In this document: positions 17,838-26,292 of the stretch, piece by piece
Position numbering within the stretch: the stretch's first letter is position 1
Layout of the letters: every line of letters begins with the position of its first letter
Program-made: the position numbers and the translations under genes
Assembly (NCBI GenBank): GCA_903951425.1
Contig: CAJBBX010000028.1
Location: 49,048 to 113,047 of the forward strand
Length of the DNA stretch: 64,000 nt
Reading direction: 5' to 3'
DNA from: an uncultured Chthonomonas sp.
GTDB lineage: Bacteria; Armatimonadota; Chthonomonadetes; Chthonomonadales; CAJBBX01
Notes under the pieces: model-generated
What the model was told of the DNA's origin: nothing
Database searches by the model: none
Seen by the model: the letters and a program-made list of their open reading frames with translations, nothing else

Positions 17838-19538
17838 ATGCAACTCGAGGCGTCCGTGTCTCCTCTACAAGTCCACGTCGGTATCAAGACCGATCCGATC
17901 CAGTACCGCTACTCCTATGGCTGGCTCTTCCGCTTGCTGGCGGAGGAGGGCGTTCAGCGTGTTCAGTTGGGTACGTTCCCCGAGATCTACCTCCTGCCGG
18001 ATGCCTGGTTCCTGGCGCTCCGCAGCGAGGCCGTGGAGCTTGGCGTGACCATTAGCAGCGTCTTCACGGCGCACCGCGAGTTGGGCGGGTTCTTCCGCGA
18101 GGAGGCCGGATGGCCCGAGACGGCCCGGCGCAGCTTCGAACGCCTCATCGAGGTGGCCGCCCTGGTGGGCGCGAGCGCGGTGGGCTCGAACCCCGGCGCC
18201 ATCGTCCGAGACCGGATGCACCACAAGGCGGCTGGCATCGCCAGCTACCTGCGGCACATGCGCGACCTGCTGCGTCGGTGCAAGGATGCGGGCGTCGACT
18301 GGCTGACCATGGAGCCCATGAGTTGCCTGGCCGAGCCGCCCACGCTGCCCTGCGAGATCGCCGACATGATGGAGAATCTGCTGGAGGCGCACCACGCCGA
18401 TCCCGACGGCACAGCTCGCCCCGGCCTCTGCGCCGATGTCTCCCATGGTTACGCCGACGCCTCCCGCAACGTTGTTCACGGCCATATGGAGCTGCTCCGG
18501 GCCTGCATACCCTACGTATGCGAGCTCCACCTGAAGAACACCGATGCGGTCTACAACTCCACCTTTGGTTTCAGCCCGGAGGAACGGTCGCGGGGCGTGG
18601 TCGACTTGGCCGCCGTGCGCGACCTCCTGCAGTCCTCGCAGGCTGCCCTGCCGCGCCGCGACCTGACGGCCTACCTGGAGATCGGCGGACCCAAGACCGG
18701 CCGCGACTACACCGACTGCGGCGTGGAGGAGGCCCTCCGCACCTCCTTGCGCCACTGCCTGGAGGCCTTCCCGCCCGCACCTGCGCCGGTCGCATCTGCG
18801 GCAGATGCGCCGGTGGTCGTCTCGGAATCGCACGATCAACGCCCTGTGCTGGTGGCGCCGTCCATGATGTGCGCCGACCAACTGAACCTCGGCGGCGCCA
18901 TCGCCGAGTTGGGGGCAGCGGGCGCAGACTGGCTCCACTACGACATCATGGACAGCCGCTTCACGCCGAACCTGCCGATGGGGTTGGTTCAGATCGAGCA
19001 GGCGCGCAAGGCCACGACGCTGCCCTTCGACGTACACCTGATGGTCTGCGACAACGACCTGCTGGCGGCGAACCTGGCGCCGCTGGGAGTGCAGTCGGTC
19101 TCGGTCCACGTCGAATCGTGCGTGCACCTGCACCGGACGCTGGCGCTTATCCGCGGCCGCGGCATGCTGGCCGGCGCCGCGCTGAACCCCGCCACCCCGC
19201 TCTCGGCGCTGGATCATGTGGTGGCCGACCTCGACTTCGTGGTCATCATGACCGTGAACCCGGGTTTCGCCGGCCAGCCGCTGGTGCCGTCGTGCTTGCA
19301 GAAAATCGCCGACTGTCGGGCGCTGTTGGATCGCCACGGGAGCAAGGCCCTGATCCAGGTTGACGGCAACGTGAGTCTGCAGCATATCCCTGCCATGGTG
19401 GCCATGGGCGCCGATGTGCTGGTTGCCGGCACCTCCAGCGTCTTCAGGGCCGGCTCGACGATTGCGGCCAATGTGCGGGCCACGCGCGCCGCAATCAGCG
19501 ATGGTCTGCGGCGGCCCGTGCGAGAGGGGGCTGCATGA
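17838..19538 (+). CDS. Fusion of a sugar isomerase/epimerase TIM barrel with a ribulose-phosphate 3-epimerase
   Basis: A 566-residue two-domain protein. Residues 1-310 look like a xylose isomerase-like (AP endonuclease 2) barrel with a plausible metal tetrad Glu159, Asp200, His231 and Glu281, as in ketose 3-epimerases. A Pro/Ala linker (about 311-335) leads to a complete ribulose-phosphate 3-epimerase-like barrel: APSMMCAD, HYDIMDSRFTPN with Asp369, FDVHLM, VNPGFAGQ and QVDGN with Asp509, ending in GTSSVF. One protein may therefore catalyse two sequential epimerisations or isomerisations of a sugar or sugar phosphate. The open frame continues far upstream, but that stretch reads through the YfhO gene in another frame. 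ATG 17838 follows a promoter, and the stop overlaps the next ATG. Confidence 0.8.
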   Translation: MQLEASVSPLQVHVGIKTDPIQYRYSYGWLFRLLAEEGVQRVQLGTFPEIYLLPDAWFLALRSEAVELGVTISSVFTAHRELGGFFREEAGWPETARRSFERLIEVAALVGASAVGSNPGAIVRDRMHHKAAGIASYLRHMRDLLRRCKDAGVDWLTMEPMSCLAEPPTLPCEIADMMENLLEAHHADPDGTARPGLCADVSHGYADASRNVVHGHMELLRACIPYVCELHLKNTDAVYNSTFGFSPEERSRGVVDLAAVRDLLQSSQAALPRRDLTAYLEIGGPKTGRDYTDCGVEEALRTSLRHCLEAFPPAPAPVASAADAPVVVSESHDQRPVLVAPSMMCADQLNLGGAIAELGAAGADWLHYDIMDSRFTPNLPMGLVQIEQARKATTLPFDVHLMVCDNDLLAANLAPLGVQSVSVHVESCVHLHRTLALIRGRGMLAGAALNPATPLSALDHVVADLDFVVIMTVNPGFAGQPLVPSCLQKIADCRALLDRHGSKALIQVDGNVSLQHIPAMVAMGADVLVAGTSSVFRAGSTIAANVRATRAAISDGLRRPVREGAA

Positions 19539-20602
19539 AGGCTGTAGTCCTTGAGGCGGTAGGGAACCCGGCACTGCGCGACCTGCCGATGCCGGTGGTC
19601 CCGTCCGGCTGGGCGTTGATCCGCGTGGGTTGGTGCGGCGTCTGCGGCAGCGACATGCCCCGGATGTTCGCCAAGGGCGCCCACCGGATGCCGCTGGTCT
19701 GCGGGCACGAGTTTGCCGGGGTGGTGGAGGCGCTGGGCCCCAATACCGTGGGCGTGCCGGTGGGAGACCGGGTTGCGGTCTTCCCGCTCATCTGGTGCGG
19801 GGCTTGTGCGGCCTGCGAGGCGGGCGCGTACGTGCAGTGCGAGGCGTATGACTACCTGGGTAGCCGGCGCGATGGTGGCTTCGCGGAGTACGTGGCCGCT
19901 CCGGTCCGCAACCTGCTGCCCGTCCCGGCGAACGTCAGCCTCGCCTCTGCGGCCATGACCGAGCCTGCCGCCGTTGCGCTGCATGCCCTCCGCACCACAG
20001 GCGTGCCGCTGGTCGGGCGCGATGTCGCCGTCTTCGGCGCCGGGCCCATCGGGTTGCTCACGGCGCAGTGGGCCCGGATCATGGGCGCCGCGCGCGTCTT
20101 CATATCGGACATCGTCGCAGCCAGGCTCGACATGGCCGTCAGCCTCGGGTTCAAATTCATGATCGATGCCACGGAGCAGTCGGCGGCGCAGGCCATTCAG
20201 TCGCTCACGAACGGCGCCGGCGTGGCCGTGGCCGTGGAGGCCGCCGGAGTGCCGCAGACGCTGCTCGCCGCAGTGCGGAGCGTCGGCCGCAGCGGCCGGG
20301 TCACGCTGCTGGGCAATCCGTCGGCCGACGTGACGCTACCGGCGGAGCTCATCTCCCGCATCATGCGGCAGGAGATCGCCCTGTGCGGCGTATGGAACTC
20401 CACCTACAGCGTGCTTGGCGCCTCCGATGACTGGCGGGCGGCGCTCGGCGCCATGGCGGCCGGGACGCTGGACGCCGAGTGCCTGGTCTCGCACCGCGCC
20501 TCGCTCACCGCTACGCCGGACCTGCTGCGCGCCATTCACGCCCGCACCGTGTCGGCGGCCAAGGTGCTGGTGGGCGCTCCCATCGAGCGCACGGTAGTTT
20601 GA
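19535..20602 (+). CDS. Zinc-dependent alcohol dehydrogenase, galactitol-1-phosphate 5-dehydrogenase-like
   Basis: A 355-residue medium-chain dehydrogenase. Catalytic zinc ligands are Cys37 and His58-Glu59 (GVCGSDMPR and CGHEF). A structural zinc is held by Cys88, Cys91, Cys94 and Cys102. A Rossmann fold follows (FGAGPIGLL). The segment YDYLGSRRDGGFAEYV is characteristic of GatD-type galactitol-1-phosphate dehydrogenases, which oxidise a polyol phosphate to a keto-sugar phosphate with NAD. It overlaps the epimerase fusion by 4 nt, so the products are probably made together and act on the same sugar. The precise substrate is unproven. Confidence 0.8.
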   Translation: MKAVVLEAVGNPALRDLPMPVVPSGWALIRVGWCGVCGSDMPRMFAKGAHRMPLVCGHEFAGVVEALGPNTVGVPVGDRVAVFPLIWCGACAACEAGAYVQCEAYDYLGSRRDGGFAEYVAAPVRNLLPVPANVSLASAAMTEPAAVALHALRTTGVPLVGRDVAVFGAGPIGLLTAQWARIMGAARVFISDIVAARLDMAVSLGFKFMIDATEQSAAQAIQSLTNGAGVAVAVEAAGVPQTLLAAVRSVGRSGRVTLLGNPSADVTLPAELISRIMRQEIALCGVWNSTYSVLGASDDWRAALGAMAAGTLDAECLVSHRASLTATPDLLRAIHARTVSAAKVLVGAPIERTVV

Positions 20603-20619
20603 ACGGAAGGAAGCAAGCA

Positions 20620-21663
20620 ATGAAAGCTGTGATGCTCACCGCGCCGGGCCAGCTCGTGGTCCAGGACGTGCCCACGCCCGAGCCGGACGACTTCGGCGCG
20701 CTTATGCGCGTGGAGTCGGTGGCCATCTGCGGGTCTGATGTCCGCATCATGCATCACGGTAACCCGCGCGTGGCGCTCCCGGCGGTCATCGGGCATGAGT
20801 CCTCGGGCGTCATCGTGGCGGCAGGCAAGCACGTTACCCGCGTTAAGGTGGGCGACCGCGTGGCCATCGGCGCCGATGTGCCGTGCGGGCAGTGCAAGTG
20901 GTGCCGCAACGGCATGGGCAACAACTGCAGCATCAACTACGCCATCGGCTACCAGATCCCCGGCGCCTTCGCTCAGTGCATGCTCCTGCCGAGGCTGGTG
21001 CTGGAGGAGGGGCCTGTGACGCCGTTCGGGCCGGAGCTGAGCTTCGACCAGGCCGCGCTGGCCGAGCCGCTTGCCTGTGCGATCAACGGGCTGGAGCTGG
21101 CAGGCATGAGCCTGGGCAAGAGCGTGGCCATCATCGGGCTGGGTCCCATCGGCTGCATGATGATCGACCTGGCGCGCATCATGGGCGCCACCAGGGTCAT
21201 CGCTATCCAGCGGAGCAAGTTGCGCATGGAGATCGCCCGGGCCTACGAGGCCGACTGCTACATTGCCTCCGAGGAGGAGGATGTCGTGGCTCGGTGCCTT
21301 GAAGAGACCGGCGGCGAGGGGCCGGATATTGTGATGACCACCTGCGGCTCGGTGGAGGCCCACGAGCAGGCCGTCGAGATGGTGGCCCATCGTGGCGTGG
21401 TGAACCTGTTCGGCGGCCTGGCCAAGGATGCACGGCCCATGTCGCTGCTCTCTAACCTGATCCACTACAAGGAGTGCTTCGTTACCGGTTCGCACGGCTC
21501 GGTGCCCCGGCAGCATGAGCTGGCCGTGCGGCTGTTGGAGCTCGGCAAGGTTCGCGTCGACCCTCTCATCACCCATACGTTCCCGCTGGCCGACGTGCAT
21601 CAGGCCTTCGATGTCATGCAGGGGCGGGACGGCATAAAGATTGTGGTGCATCCCAATGAGTGA
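20620..21663 (+). CDS. Zinc-dependent polyol/alcohol dehydrogenase
   Basis: A 347-residue medium-chain dehydrogenase related to the preceding gene but clearly divergent. Catalytic zinc residues are Cys37 (AICGSD) and His59-Glu60. Structural zinc cysteines are at 89, 92, 95 and 103. The cofactor site is [10 protein letters not shown]. The best match by eye is the sorbitol/threonine dehydrogenase group. ATG 20620 is preceded by GGAAGG. The open frame upstream of it reads through the previous gene out of frame. A second dehydrogenase beside the first suggests consecutive oxidation and reduction at two carbons of one polyol, with epimerisation between. Confidence 0.8.
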   Translation: MKAVMLTAPGQLVVQDVPTPEPDDFGALMRVESVAICGSDVRIMHHGNPRVALPAVIGHESSGVIVAAGKHVTRVKVGDRVAIGADVPCGQCKWCRNGMGNNCSINYAIGYQIPGAFAQCMLLPRLVLEEGPVTPFGPELSFDQAALAEPLACAINGLELAGMSLGKSVAIIGLGPIGCMMIDLARIMGATRVIAIQRSKLRMEIARAYEADCYIASEEEDVVARCLEETGGEGPDIVMTTCGSVEAHEQAVEMVAHRGVVNLFGGLAKDARPMSLLSNLIHYKECFVTGSHGSVPRQHELAVRLLELGKVRVDPLITHTFPLADVHQAFDVMQGRDGIKIVVHPNE

Positions 21664-22513
21664 CCAGAACTCCGGCATGCCGTCCCTCAGCGCCCCGGTG
21701 GATGCCAAGCTTGAGGCCCTGCGCAAGCTGATGCGCGAGATGGGCTCGGTCCTGGTCGGCTACTCCGGCGGCGTGGATAGCACGGTGGTTGCCGCAGTGG
21801 CGTACCAGGAGCTCGGCGCCTCTGCGGTGGCGCTTGTGGGCGACTCCGAGGCTTTCCCGGCGGGCGAGGTGTCCGAGGCGCTGGCGGTGGCGGAGGTCAT
21901 CGGCATCGAGGTGGTCCGTGTGCCGACCCACGAGATGAACAACCCGGACTTCCGCATAAACAGCCCGGACCGCTGCTACCACTGCAAGTCGGAGCTGTTC
22001 GGCGTCCTGCGCAAAGCCGCCGACGAGAGGGGCATCCCCTGGATCGCCGACGGATCCCACGCCGGCGACGTGGACGACTACCGTCCCGGGATGCGCGCTG
22101 CCGCCGAACTGCAGGTCCGGAGCCCGCTGAAGGAGGCCGGCCTTACGAAGCCCGAGGTCCGCGAGCTGGCAACGCATCTGGGCCTGCCCAACTGGGACAA
22201 GCCCTCGTTCGCGTGCCTCTCGTCCAGGTTCCCGTACGGCACGGAGATCACGCCCGAGCTGCTGGCTCGGCTGGATGGCTGCGAGCGCCATCTCCGCGGG
22301 GCCGGCTTCCGCCAGTTCCGCGTTCGGCACCACGGCGACGTGGCCCGCATTGAGGTGGAGCCGCAGGACATCGAGCGGTTGGTGGCTCAGCGGCAGTCGG
22401 TGCTGGAGGCGTTTCGGGCCCTCGGCTACCTCTACGTGACCGTCGACCTGGAAGGCTACCGCAGCGGCAAGATGAACGACGTGCTACGCATCGCGCCTCG
22501 GGGTTCCGTGTAG
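21656..22513 (+). CDS. larE: LarE-type sulfur transferase for the nickel-pincer cofactor
   Basis: LarE inserts sulfur into the pyridinium dicarboxylate precursor of the nickel-pincer nucleotide cofactor of lactate racemase and related enzymes. The 285-residue protein has the PP-loop GYSGGVDST (35-43) that adenylates the substrate, and Cys187 in [16 protein letters not shown], equivalent to the sacrificial cysteine. Cys107 and Cys110 (PDRCYHCK) give a three-cysteine pattern like the [4Fe-4S]-dependent LarE described from Thermotoga maritima, which would make it catalytic rather than sacrificial. The ATG at 21656 overlaps the dehydrogenase stop (ATGAGTGA). Confidence 0.9.
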   Translation: MSDQNSGMPSLSAPVDAKLEALRKLMREMGSVLVGYSGGVDSTVVAAVAYQELGASAVALVGDSEAFPAGEVSEALAVAEVIGIEVVRVPTHEMNNPDFRINSPDRCYHCKSELFGVLRKAADERGIPWIADGSHAGDVDDYRPGMRAAAELQVRSPLKEAGLTKPEVRELATHLGLPNWDKPSFACLSSRFPYGTEITPELLARLDGCERHLRGAGFRQFRVRHHGDVARIEVEPQDIERLVAQRQSVLEAFRALGYLYVTVDLEGYRSGKMNDVLRIAPRGSV

Positions 22514-22515
22514 TC

Positions 22516-23283
22516 ATGGACGAGCCTGCGCTCCGTGCGCTGCTCGAGGAGGTGCGTGCCGGCCGCGTCAGTTCCGACGACGCGGTCTCGCGGCTCCGCG
22601 ACATGCCATACGAGAACCTGGGTTTCGCACGGATTGATCACCACCGCAACCTGCGCACCGGCTTCCCTGAGGTGATCTACTGCCCCGGTAAGACTGTGGA
22701 GCAGATCGTGGCCATCGCCGAGCGGCTCGCCTCCAGGTCGCACAAGGTGCTTGCCACCCGCATCAGCGATGAGGCCGCGCAGGCGCTGACGTCCCGCTTC
22801 CCTGGAGCCGAGCTGCGAACGCCTGCCCGGATCATGGTGGTGCCCGGTGATGCCACTGCGCCGGAGCCGCCGGACGCTTCGCGGTACGTCCTCGTGGTCT
22901 GCGCCGGCACGGCCGACATCCCCGTGGCAGAGGAGGCCGCCGTCACGGCCGCTGAGATGGGCTCCCGCGTGGAGCGCCTCTTCGACGTGGGCGTCGCCGG
23001 GCTGCATCGCCTGCTGGATCAGATGCCTCTGCTCACCGGAGCGGCTGCCATCGTGGTGGTGGCCGGCATGGAGGGCGCGCTTGCGTCGGTGGTGGGCGGG
23101 CTCGTGCGGAGCCCTGTGGTGGCCGTGCCGACGAGCGTGGGCTATGGCGCCAGTTTTGGCGGCGTGTCGGCGTTGCTGACGATGCTCAACTCATGCGCGG
23201 CGGGCGTGGCGGTGATGAACATTGACAACGGGTTCGGGGCCGGCTACTTTGCCCACGTCGTGGTGCGCGCCGCATCGGCCTGA
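22516..23283 (+). CDS. larB: LarB, nickel-pincer cofactor biosynthesis carboxylase
   Basis: LarB carboxylates and hydrolyses nicotinic acid adenine dinucleotide to start nickel-pincer cofactor synthesis. The 255-residue sequence has the N-terminal family region (MPYENLGFARIDHHRNLRTG), then a domain related to AIR carboxylase PurE (VVCAGTADIPVAEEAAVTAA, MEGALASVVGG, PTSVGYGASFGG). It begins 2 nt after larE. The third gene, larC, and any LarA-like racemase are absent from the window and would have to lie elsewhere. Confidence 0.92.
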   Translation: MDEPALRALLEEVRAGRVSSDDAVSRLRDMPYENLGFARIDHHRNLRTGFPEVIYCPGKTVEQIVAIAERLASRSHKVLATRISDEAAQALTSRFPGAELRTPARIMVVPGDATAPEPPDASRYVLVVCAGTADIPVAEEAAVTAAEMGSRVERLFDVGVAGLHRLLDQMPLLTGAAAIVVVAGMEGALASVVGGLVRSPVVAVPTSVGYGASFGGVSALLTMLNSCAAGVAVMNIDNGFGAGYFAHVVVRAASA

Positions 23284-23290
23284 GGTCGGC

Positions 23291-24595
23291 TCAGTCCGGC
23301 GCGGTATCCGATCTTTCCCTCCGGCTGGGCGGCCGGTTGGCGGCAGCCCCGGCATCGAGCCAGCGGAACAGCTCTACTCCTGCCGCCTGCTCCCGCAGGC
23401 CGCCTTCTGCGGTAGCTCCCGTCCGCCACGCGCCGGCGATCTTGCCGCTGTAGCGCGACACCAGGCCCCACCACCGGAGCGGGTAGAACCAGATGGCCCG
23501 CCACCAGGGCGCCTTGCCCAGTTGAAACTGCTTGGCGACCACCATGATGGGCGGGAACGCGGCGCCCATGGCGGCGGCCAGACGTCCGGTAGTCGCCCCC
23601 TGAGCCAACAGGTCGACCACGTGCGTCTCCTCGGTGTCCGGCGTGTCATGCTCGCCCAGCGGCGTGCCCAATGAACTCCATGCACGCAGGAACGCCTCGC
23701 GTGAGATCGGGTCTGTGCCGCTAGCCCTTAGTGACTCAAGCGCCGTGTCTGGGATCGGCGCGTTCAACAGCGACTTGCACATGGTGAGGATGAGCCACGC
23801 ATAGTTGCGCATGCCCCAGGCGTCAGCGTCGGTACCCAGCCGGACCCAGTCCACGGTCTGGTTCGTGACCAGCCCCGCGATGTCGCAGAGCGCCTGCACC
23901 GTGGTGACCCGGCCGTCCTCCCGCGGGTGGACGCACAGGTCCAGGATCGCGTGCTCGGGGCTCAGCGCCATGACGCCCGGCATGCCAATGAGCGCGGGGC
24001 GCACTGAGGTCCAGATGGCAACATCGGGCATACGGAAGGGCGTGTAGCGGCCGAGGACGGACCAGTGGAGGTCGAGGCTCAGGCCCGTCGCTGCGTGCTT
24101 GTATGATGCCTGGTTGTCGAGCGCCATGTTGGTCGCCAGGTCGCTGGCCAGCAACCACTCCGTGGAGGTCAACGCCAGGTGGACTGCCGGCAGGTCGGAG
24201 GCCCGGATCAGCAGGTCCACATCGTTCATCGGTCGCGCCGCTGGGTTCGGGTATGCCACCGATGCCAGGTACGCGCCCTTCAGGAGCGCCACGGGGATGC
24301 CTGCTCGTGCCAGGTTGCCGAGGACCGGCCGGGTCATCGCGATCAGGCGGTCGTGGTGTACAGCGGATGATGCGAACGCATTGCGCCAGCGGGCGACCAT
24401 CTCCACCGGCAGAGAGGACTTCGGCGGCAGGCGCTTGGCGCCGGCGAACGCCTGGGGCTCGACGTTGGCCGCCTGGGCGAACTCGGCGATCCGGCCCCAC
24501 TCTTCTGGCGACTGGATCAGCCGCTCGGGATCATACGGCAGGCCAAGCCCTGCGGACAGGATAGCGAAAAGGCCCTTGCCTGTCGGGTCGATCAT
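23291..24595 (-). CDS. Nucleotidyltransferase-fold protein of the HprK/PqqD cluster
   Basis: A 434-residue protein with a nucleotidyltransferase-like core: GIPVALLKGAYLA (Lys106) followed by RPMNDVDLLI with Asp125 and Asp127, the two-aspartate metal motif of the NTP_transf_5 type. The rest is helical, with an aromatic and basic C-terminus that may touch the membrane. Proteins of this type are found beside HprK-like kinases and PqqD domains in peptide-natural-product and exopolysaccharide loci. The ATG at 24595 lies 8 nt after the kinase stop; the longer open frame upstream is inside the kinase gene. A peptide or sugar target cannot be named. Confidence 0.7.
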   Translation of the reverse strand: MIDPTGKGLFAILSAGLGLPYDPERLIQSPEEWGRIAEFAQAANVEPQAFAGAKRLPPKSSLPVEMVARWRNAFASSAVHHDRLIAMTRPVLGNLARAGIPVALLKGAYLASVAYPNPAARPMNDVDLLIRASDLPAVHLALTSTEWLLASDLATNMALDNQASYKHAATGLSLDLHWSVLGRYTPFRMPDVAIWTSVRPALIGMPGVMALSPEHAILDLCVHPREDGRVTTVQALCDIAGLVTNQTVDWVRLGTDADAWGMRNYAWLILTMCKSLLNAPIPDTALESLRASGTDPISREAFLRAWSSLGTPLGEHDTPDTEETHVVDLLAQGATTGRLAAAMGAAFPPIMVVAKQFQLGKAPWWRAIWFYPLRWWGLVSRYSGKIAGAWRTGATAEGGLREQAAGVELFRWLDAGAAANRPPSRRERSDTAPD

Positions 24596-24603
24596 CTCGC
24601 TCG

Positions 24604-25419
24604 TCAGCCCTCGATGGGGGCGGCGGGCAACACCATGGCATCGACCATGCGGGCCGCCTCGTGCGCCGCCGAGTAGGTGATGCGCCACGCCGGCGCCTGT
24701 GTGAGGAGGCGGCCCACGCACTCCACGGTCTGCTTCTCATGGTTCGGGAGATCGAGGCACTGCTGCAGGAGCGCCGCCGCGGCGCGCCCGGCTCCGAGCC
24801 GCTCCATGGAGGTGGCAGCGCCGGCCACGTAGGTGGGGAACACCAGCGCCGAAATGCCCGTCGGCGTCTGCGCGACCTGCGTATCGTGCAGCTCAACCGT
24901 GGCCTTGGTCAGGAGCAGCACATCGGTCTCGTCCAGGTGCGCAGGACCGCCAAGGCGCATGGACGGCGTCTCCGGAAACGGTATCGCAGAGAGGGCTTGC
25001 ATATCGACCGGTGTCACATCATCTGAGAGGTAACACCACCCCATTGAGGGGAGCAATGCAGCCAGGGTGGACTTGCCGCTGCCCCGGTTGCCCGCAAAGA
25101 CGACTGCGCGGCCTCCGCGTGCTGCACACGCCGCGTGGAGCCATAGGAGGCCCGCATTGGCGTAGCGGAGATGCATGATGACCTCGTATGTGGCGTGGTC
25201 TGCCGCGCTCTGTTCCGGGAGGCCCGAGGCTGTCGCCCACGGTGCGCCGTGGCAGCAGTAGGTGTCGCCCTCGCGAGTAAGCTCCAGATGGCCCACAACC
25301 AACTGGGCCGCCGTGCCGGGCATGTGCCTGAAACCCGTGCGCAGGTGAGTGGCGATGTAGTCGCTATCGGTCGCCACCGAGACTGCGGTGTACCGGAAGC
25401 CCACCTGAAGTGTGTGCAT
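24604..25419 (-). CDS. HprK-related kinase (HPr kinase-like fold)
   Basis: A 271-residue protein with Walker A GNRGSGKST (110-118), an upstream LHAACAARGGRAVVF strand as in HPr kinase, and LSDDVTPV with Asp133-Asp134. It matches in outline the HprK-related kinase A group that occurs with a PqqD-like protein and a nucleotidyltransferase in conserved three-gene sets. No HPr or phosphotransferase genes are in the window, so the substrate is more likely a peptide, protein or sugar in this cluster. It lies 18 nt after the PqqD gene. Confidence 0.75.
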   Translation of the reverse strand: MHTLQVGFRYTAVSVATDSDYIATHLRTGFRHMPGTAAQLVVGHLELTREGDTYCCHGAPWATASGLPEQSAADHATYEVIMHLRYANAGLLWLHAACAARGGRAVVFAGNRGSGKSTLAALLPSMGWCYLSDDVTPVDMQALSAIPFPETPSMRLGGPAHLDETDVLLLTKATVELHDTQVAQTPTGISALVFPTYVAGAATSMERLGAGRAAAALLQQCLDLPNHEKQTVECVGRLLTQAPAWRITYSAAHEAARMVDAMVLPAAPIEG

Positions 25420-25437
25420 TGGCGGCGGCGAACTCCG

Positions 25438-25728
25438 TTAGGCCTGTGCGGCGGGTACGAGGATTCCCAGCCTGGCCATCTCCTGGGCGCCCGCGAGGAC
25501 GTCGTCGGTGAGGCCCGCGACGGTCGTGCCCAGGTCGGCGGCAATAAGGGCGGCCACCTCGGCCACCGATGTAGCTCCATCGCAGGAGACAACGATGGCC
25601 AGGGCCGACGAGTTCAAGGTCACTGCCTCGCTCGACTCCGGGAGGTGGATGATGGCCTCATCAAACATGGCGTGTACTCTGGCGCCATCGACGAGATGCA
25701 GTTTGGAATGGAGTGTCACATCTGGCAT
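25438..25728 (-). CDS. PqqD-like peptide-binding protein (RRE fold)
   Basis: A 96-residue protein with the PqqD layout: an N-terminal beta part (ARVHAMFDEAIIHLPESSEAVTLN), then LNSSALAIVVSCDGATSVAEVAALIA, matching the family's LN..a..IW...DG..sv.ei. PqqD-type domains are RiPP recognition elements that hold the leader of a precursor peptide for modifying enzymes. It is the first gene after a strong internal terminator and is followed by the kinase and nucleotidyltransferase. The candidate client is the small peptide encoded immediately upstream. Confidence 0.75.
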   Translation of the reverse strand: MPDVTLHSKLHLVDGARVHAMFDEAIIHLPESSEAVTLNSSALAIVVSCDGATSVAEVAALIAADLGTTVAGLTDDVLAGAQEMARLGILVPAAQA

Positions 25729-25830
25729 GGGATCCGGCTCCGCGATCGCATCAATGCTTGTGAGGGTAGCGAATGCATGTTACCACAACGGGAGGCCGGC
25801 CCGGCGGGGCGTCCGCACCAGATCGGCGGG

Positions 25831-25888
25831 CAAAGAAAGGCCGGCGGCGCCGCAAGCTCCTGATGGGAACCTGCGAGCGCCGCCGGCC
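25831..25888 (-). terminator. Intrinsic terminator behind the small peptide gene
   Basis: A perfect 12-base inverted repeat (25839-25850 with 25877-25888, GGCCGGCGGCGC) reads as a strong stem on the minus strand and is followed by TTTCTTTG. It begins 34 nt after the peptide stop and would limit transcription into the PqqD-kinase-transferase genes. Confidence 0.75.
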
Positions 25889-25921
25889 GTTTCCCGTTAC
25901 GGGTTGGCCGGCGCAACCGCG

Positions 25922-26179
25922 TTAGCGGTCGGCCTGACCAGCCTTGCCGCCCTTGAGGCCGCTGTCGGTATGGCTATCGACGTGCGGGCCGCCGCCGGGG
26001 GCAGTCGTGTCGGTGTGGACATCGGTATGCGCGTCCGTGTGGTCGGAGTGACCCGGGCTCGCCTTTGCGGGGGTCGAGAGACCAACCGCCAGGACAACGG
26101 GAACAGTCCAGCCCGCCGCGATCAGCGTGCGGCGAGAGAACTCTGCGGTCCGAGTGTCCTGATTCTTGACTTCATCCAT
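25922..26179 (-). CDS. Small Tat-type peptide with His-x-Asp repeats, candidate precursor
   Basis: An 85-residue protein. The N-terminus has a twin-arginine motif (FSRRTLIAAG), a hydrophobic stretch and a likely signal peptidase site at PAKA/SP near residue 40. The remaining 45 residues are hydrophilic and carry six His-x-Asp triplets (HSD, HTD, HTD, HTD, HVD, HTD), with a Gly/Pro spacer and a Lys/Gly tail. ATG 26179 has GGAGG about 8 nt upstream; the longer frame from 26251 lacks support. It has its own promoter and terminator. I infer a secreted precursor peptide modified by the flanking radical SAM system. It could instead be a periplasmic metal-binding peptide. Family not recognised. Confidence 0.65.
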   Translation of the reverse strand: MDEVKNQDTRTAEFSRRTLIAAGWTVPVVLAVGLSTPAKASPGHSDHTDAHTDVHTDTTAPGGGPHVDSHTDSGLKGGKAGQADR

Positions 26180-26222
26180 CGTACGTCCTCCAGTTCCGAT
26201 ACGAAACTCAGCCTGATGCCCT

Positions 26223-26251
26223 ATGGTATCACATGCGGGCGGAGAGCGCAA
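26223..26251 (-). promoter_or_regulatory. Promoter of the small peptide gene
   Basis: On the minus strand TTGCGC (26246-26251) and TACCAT (26223-26228) are 17 nt apart, and the -10 has the TGN extension. Transcription from about 26216 gives a leader near 37 nt. Confidence 0.5.
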
Positions 26252-26263
26252 GGCCCCTCGCGG

Positions 26264-26292
26264 CCAAAGTAGGCGCTTGGGTGCCTCTTTGG
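26264..26292 (-). other. Hairpin directly after the cysteine-rich partner gene
   Basis: CCAAAG (26264-26269) pairs with CTTTGG (26287-26292), with further inner GGC/GCC pairing. The stem abuts the stop codon at 26293 and lacks a U-tract, so it may be an mRNA 3' stabiliser or a weak terminator upstream of the peptide promoter. Confidence 0.35.

Noticed and set aside
20536..21726. A 396-residue minus-strand frame opposite the second dehydrogenase
   Set aside because: It has biased His/Asp/Val composition and lies antisense to a protein with intact zinc motifs.
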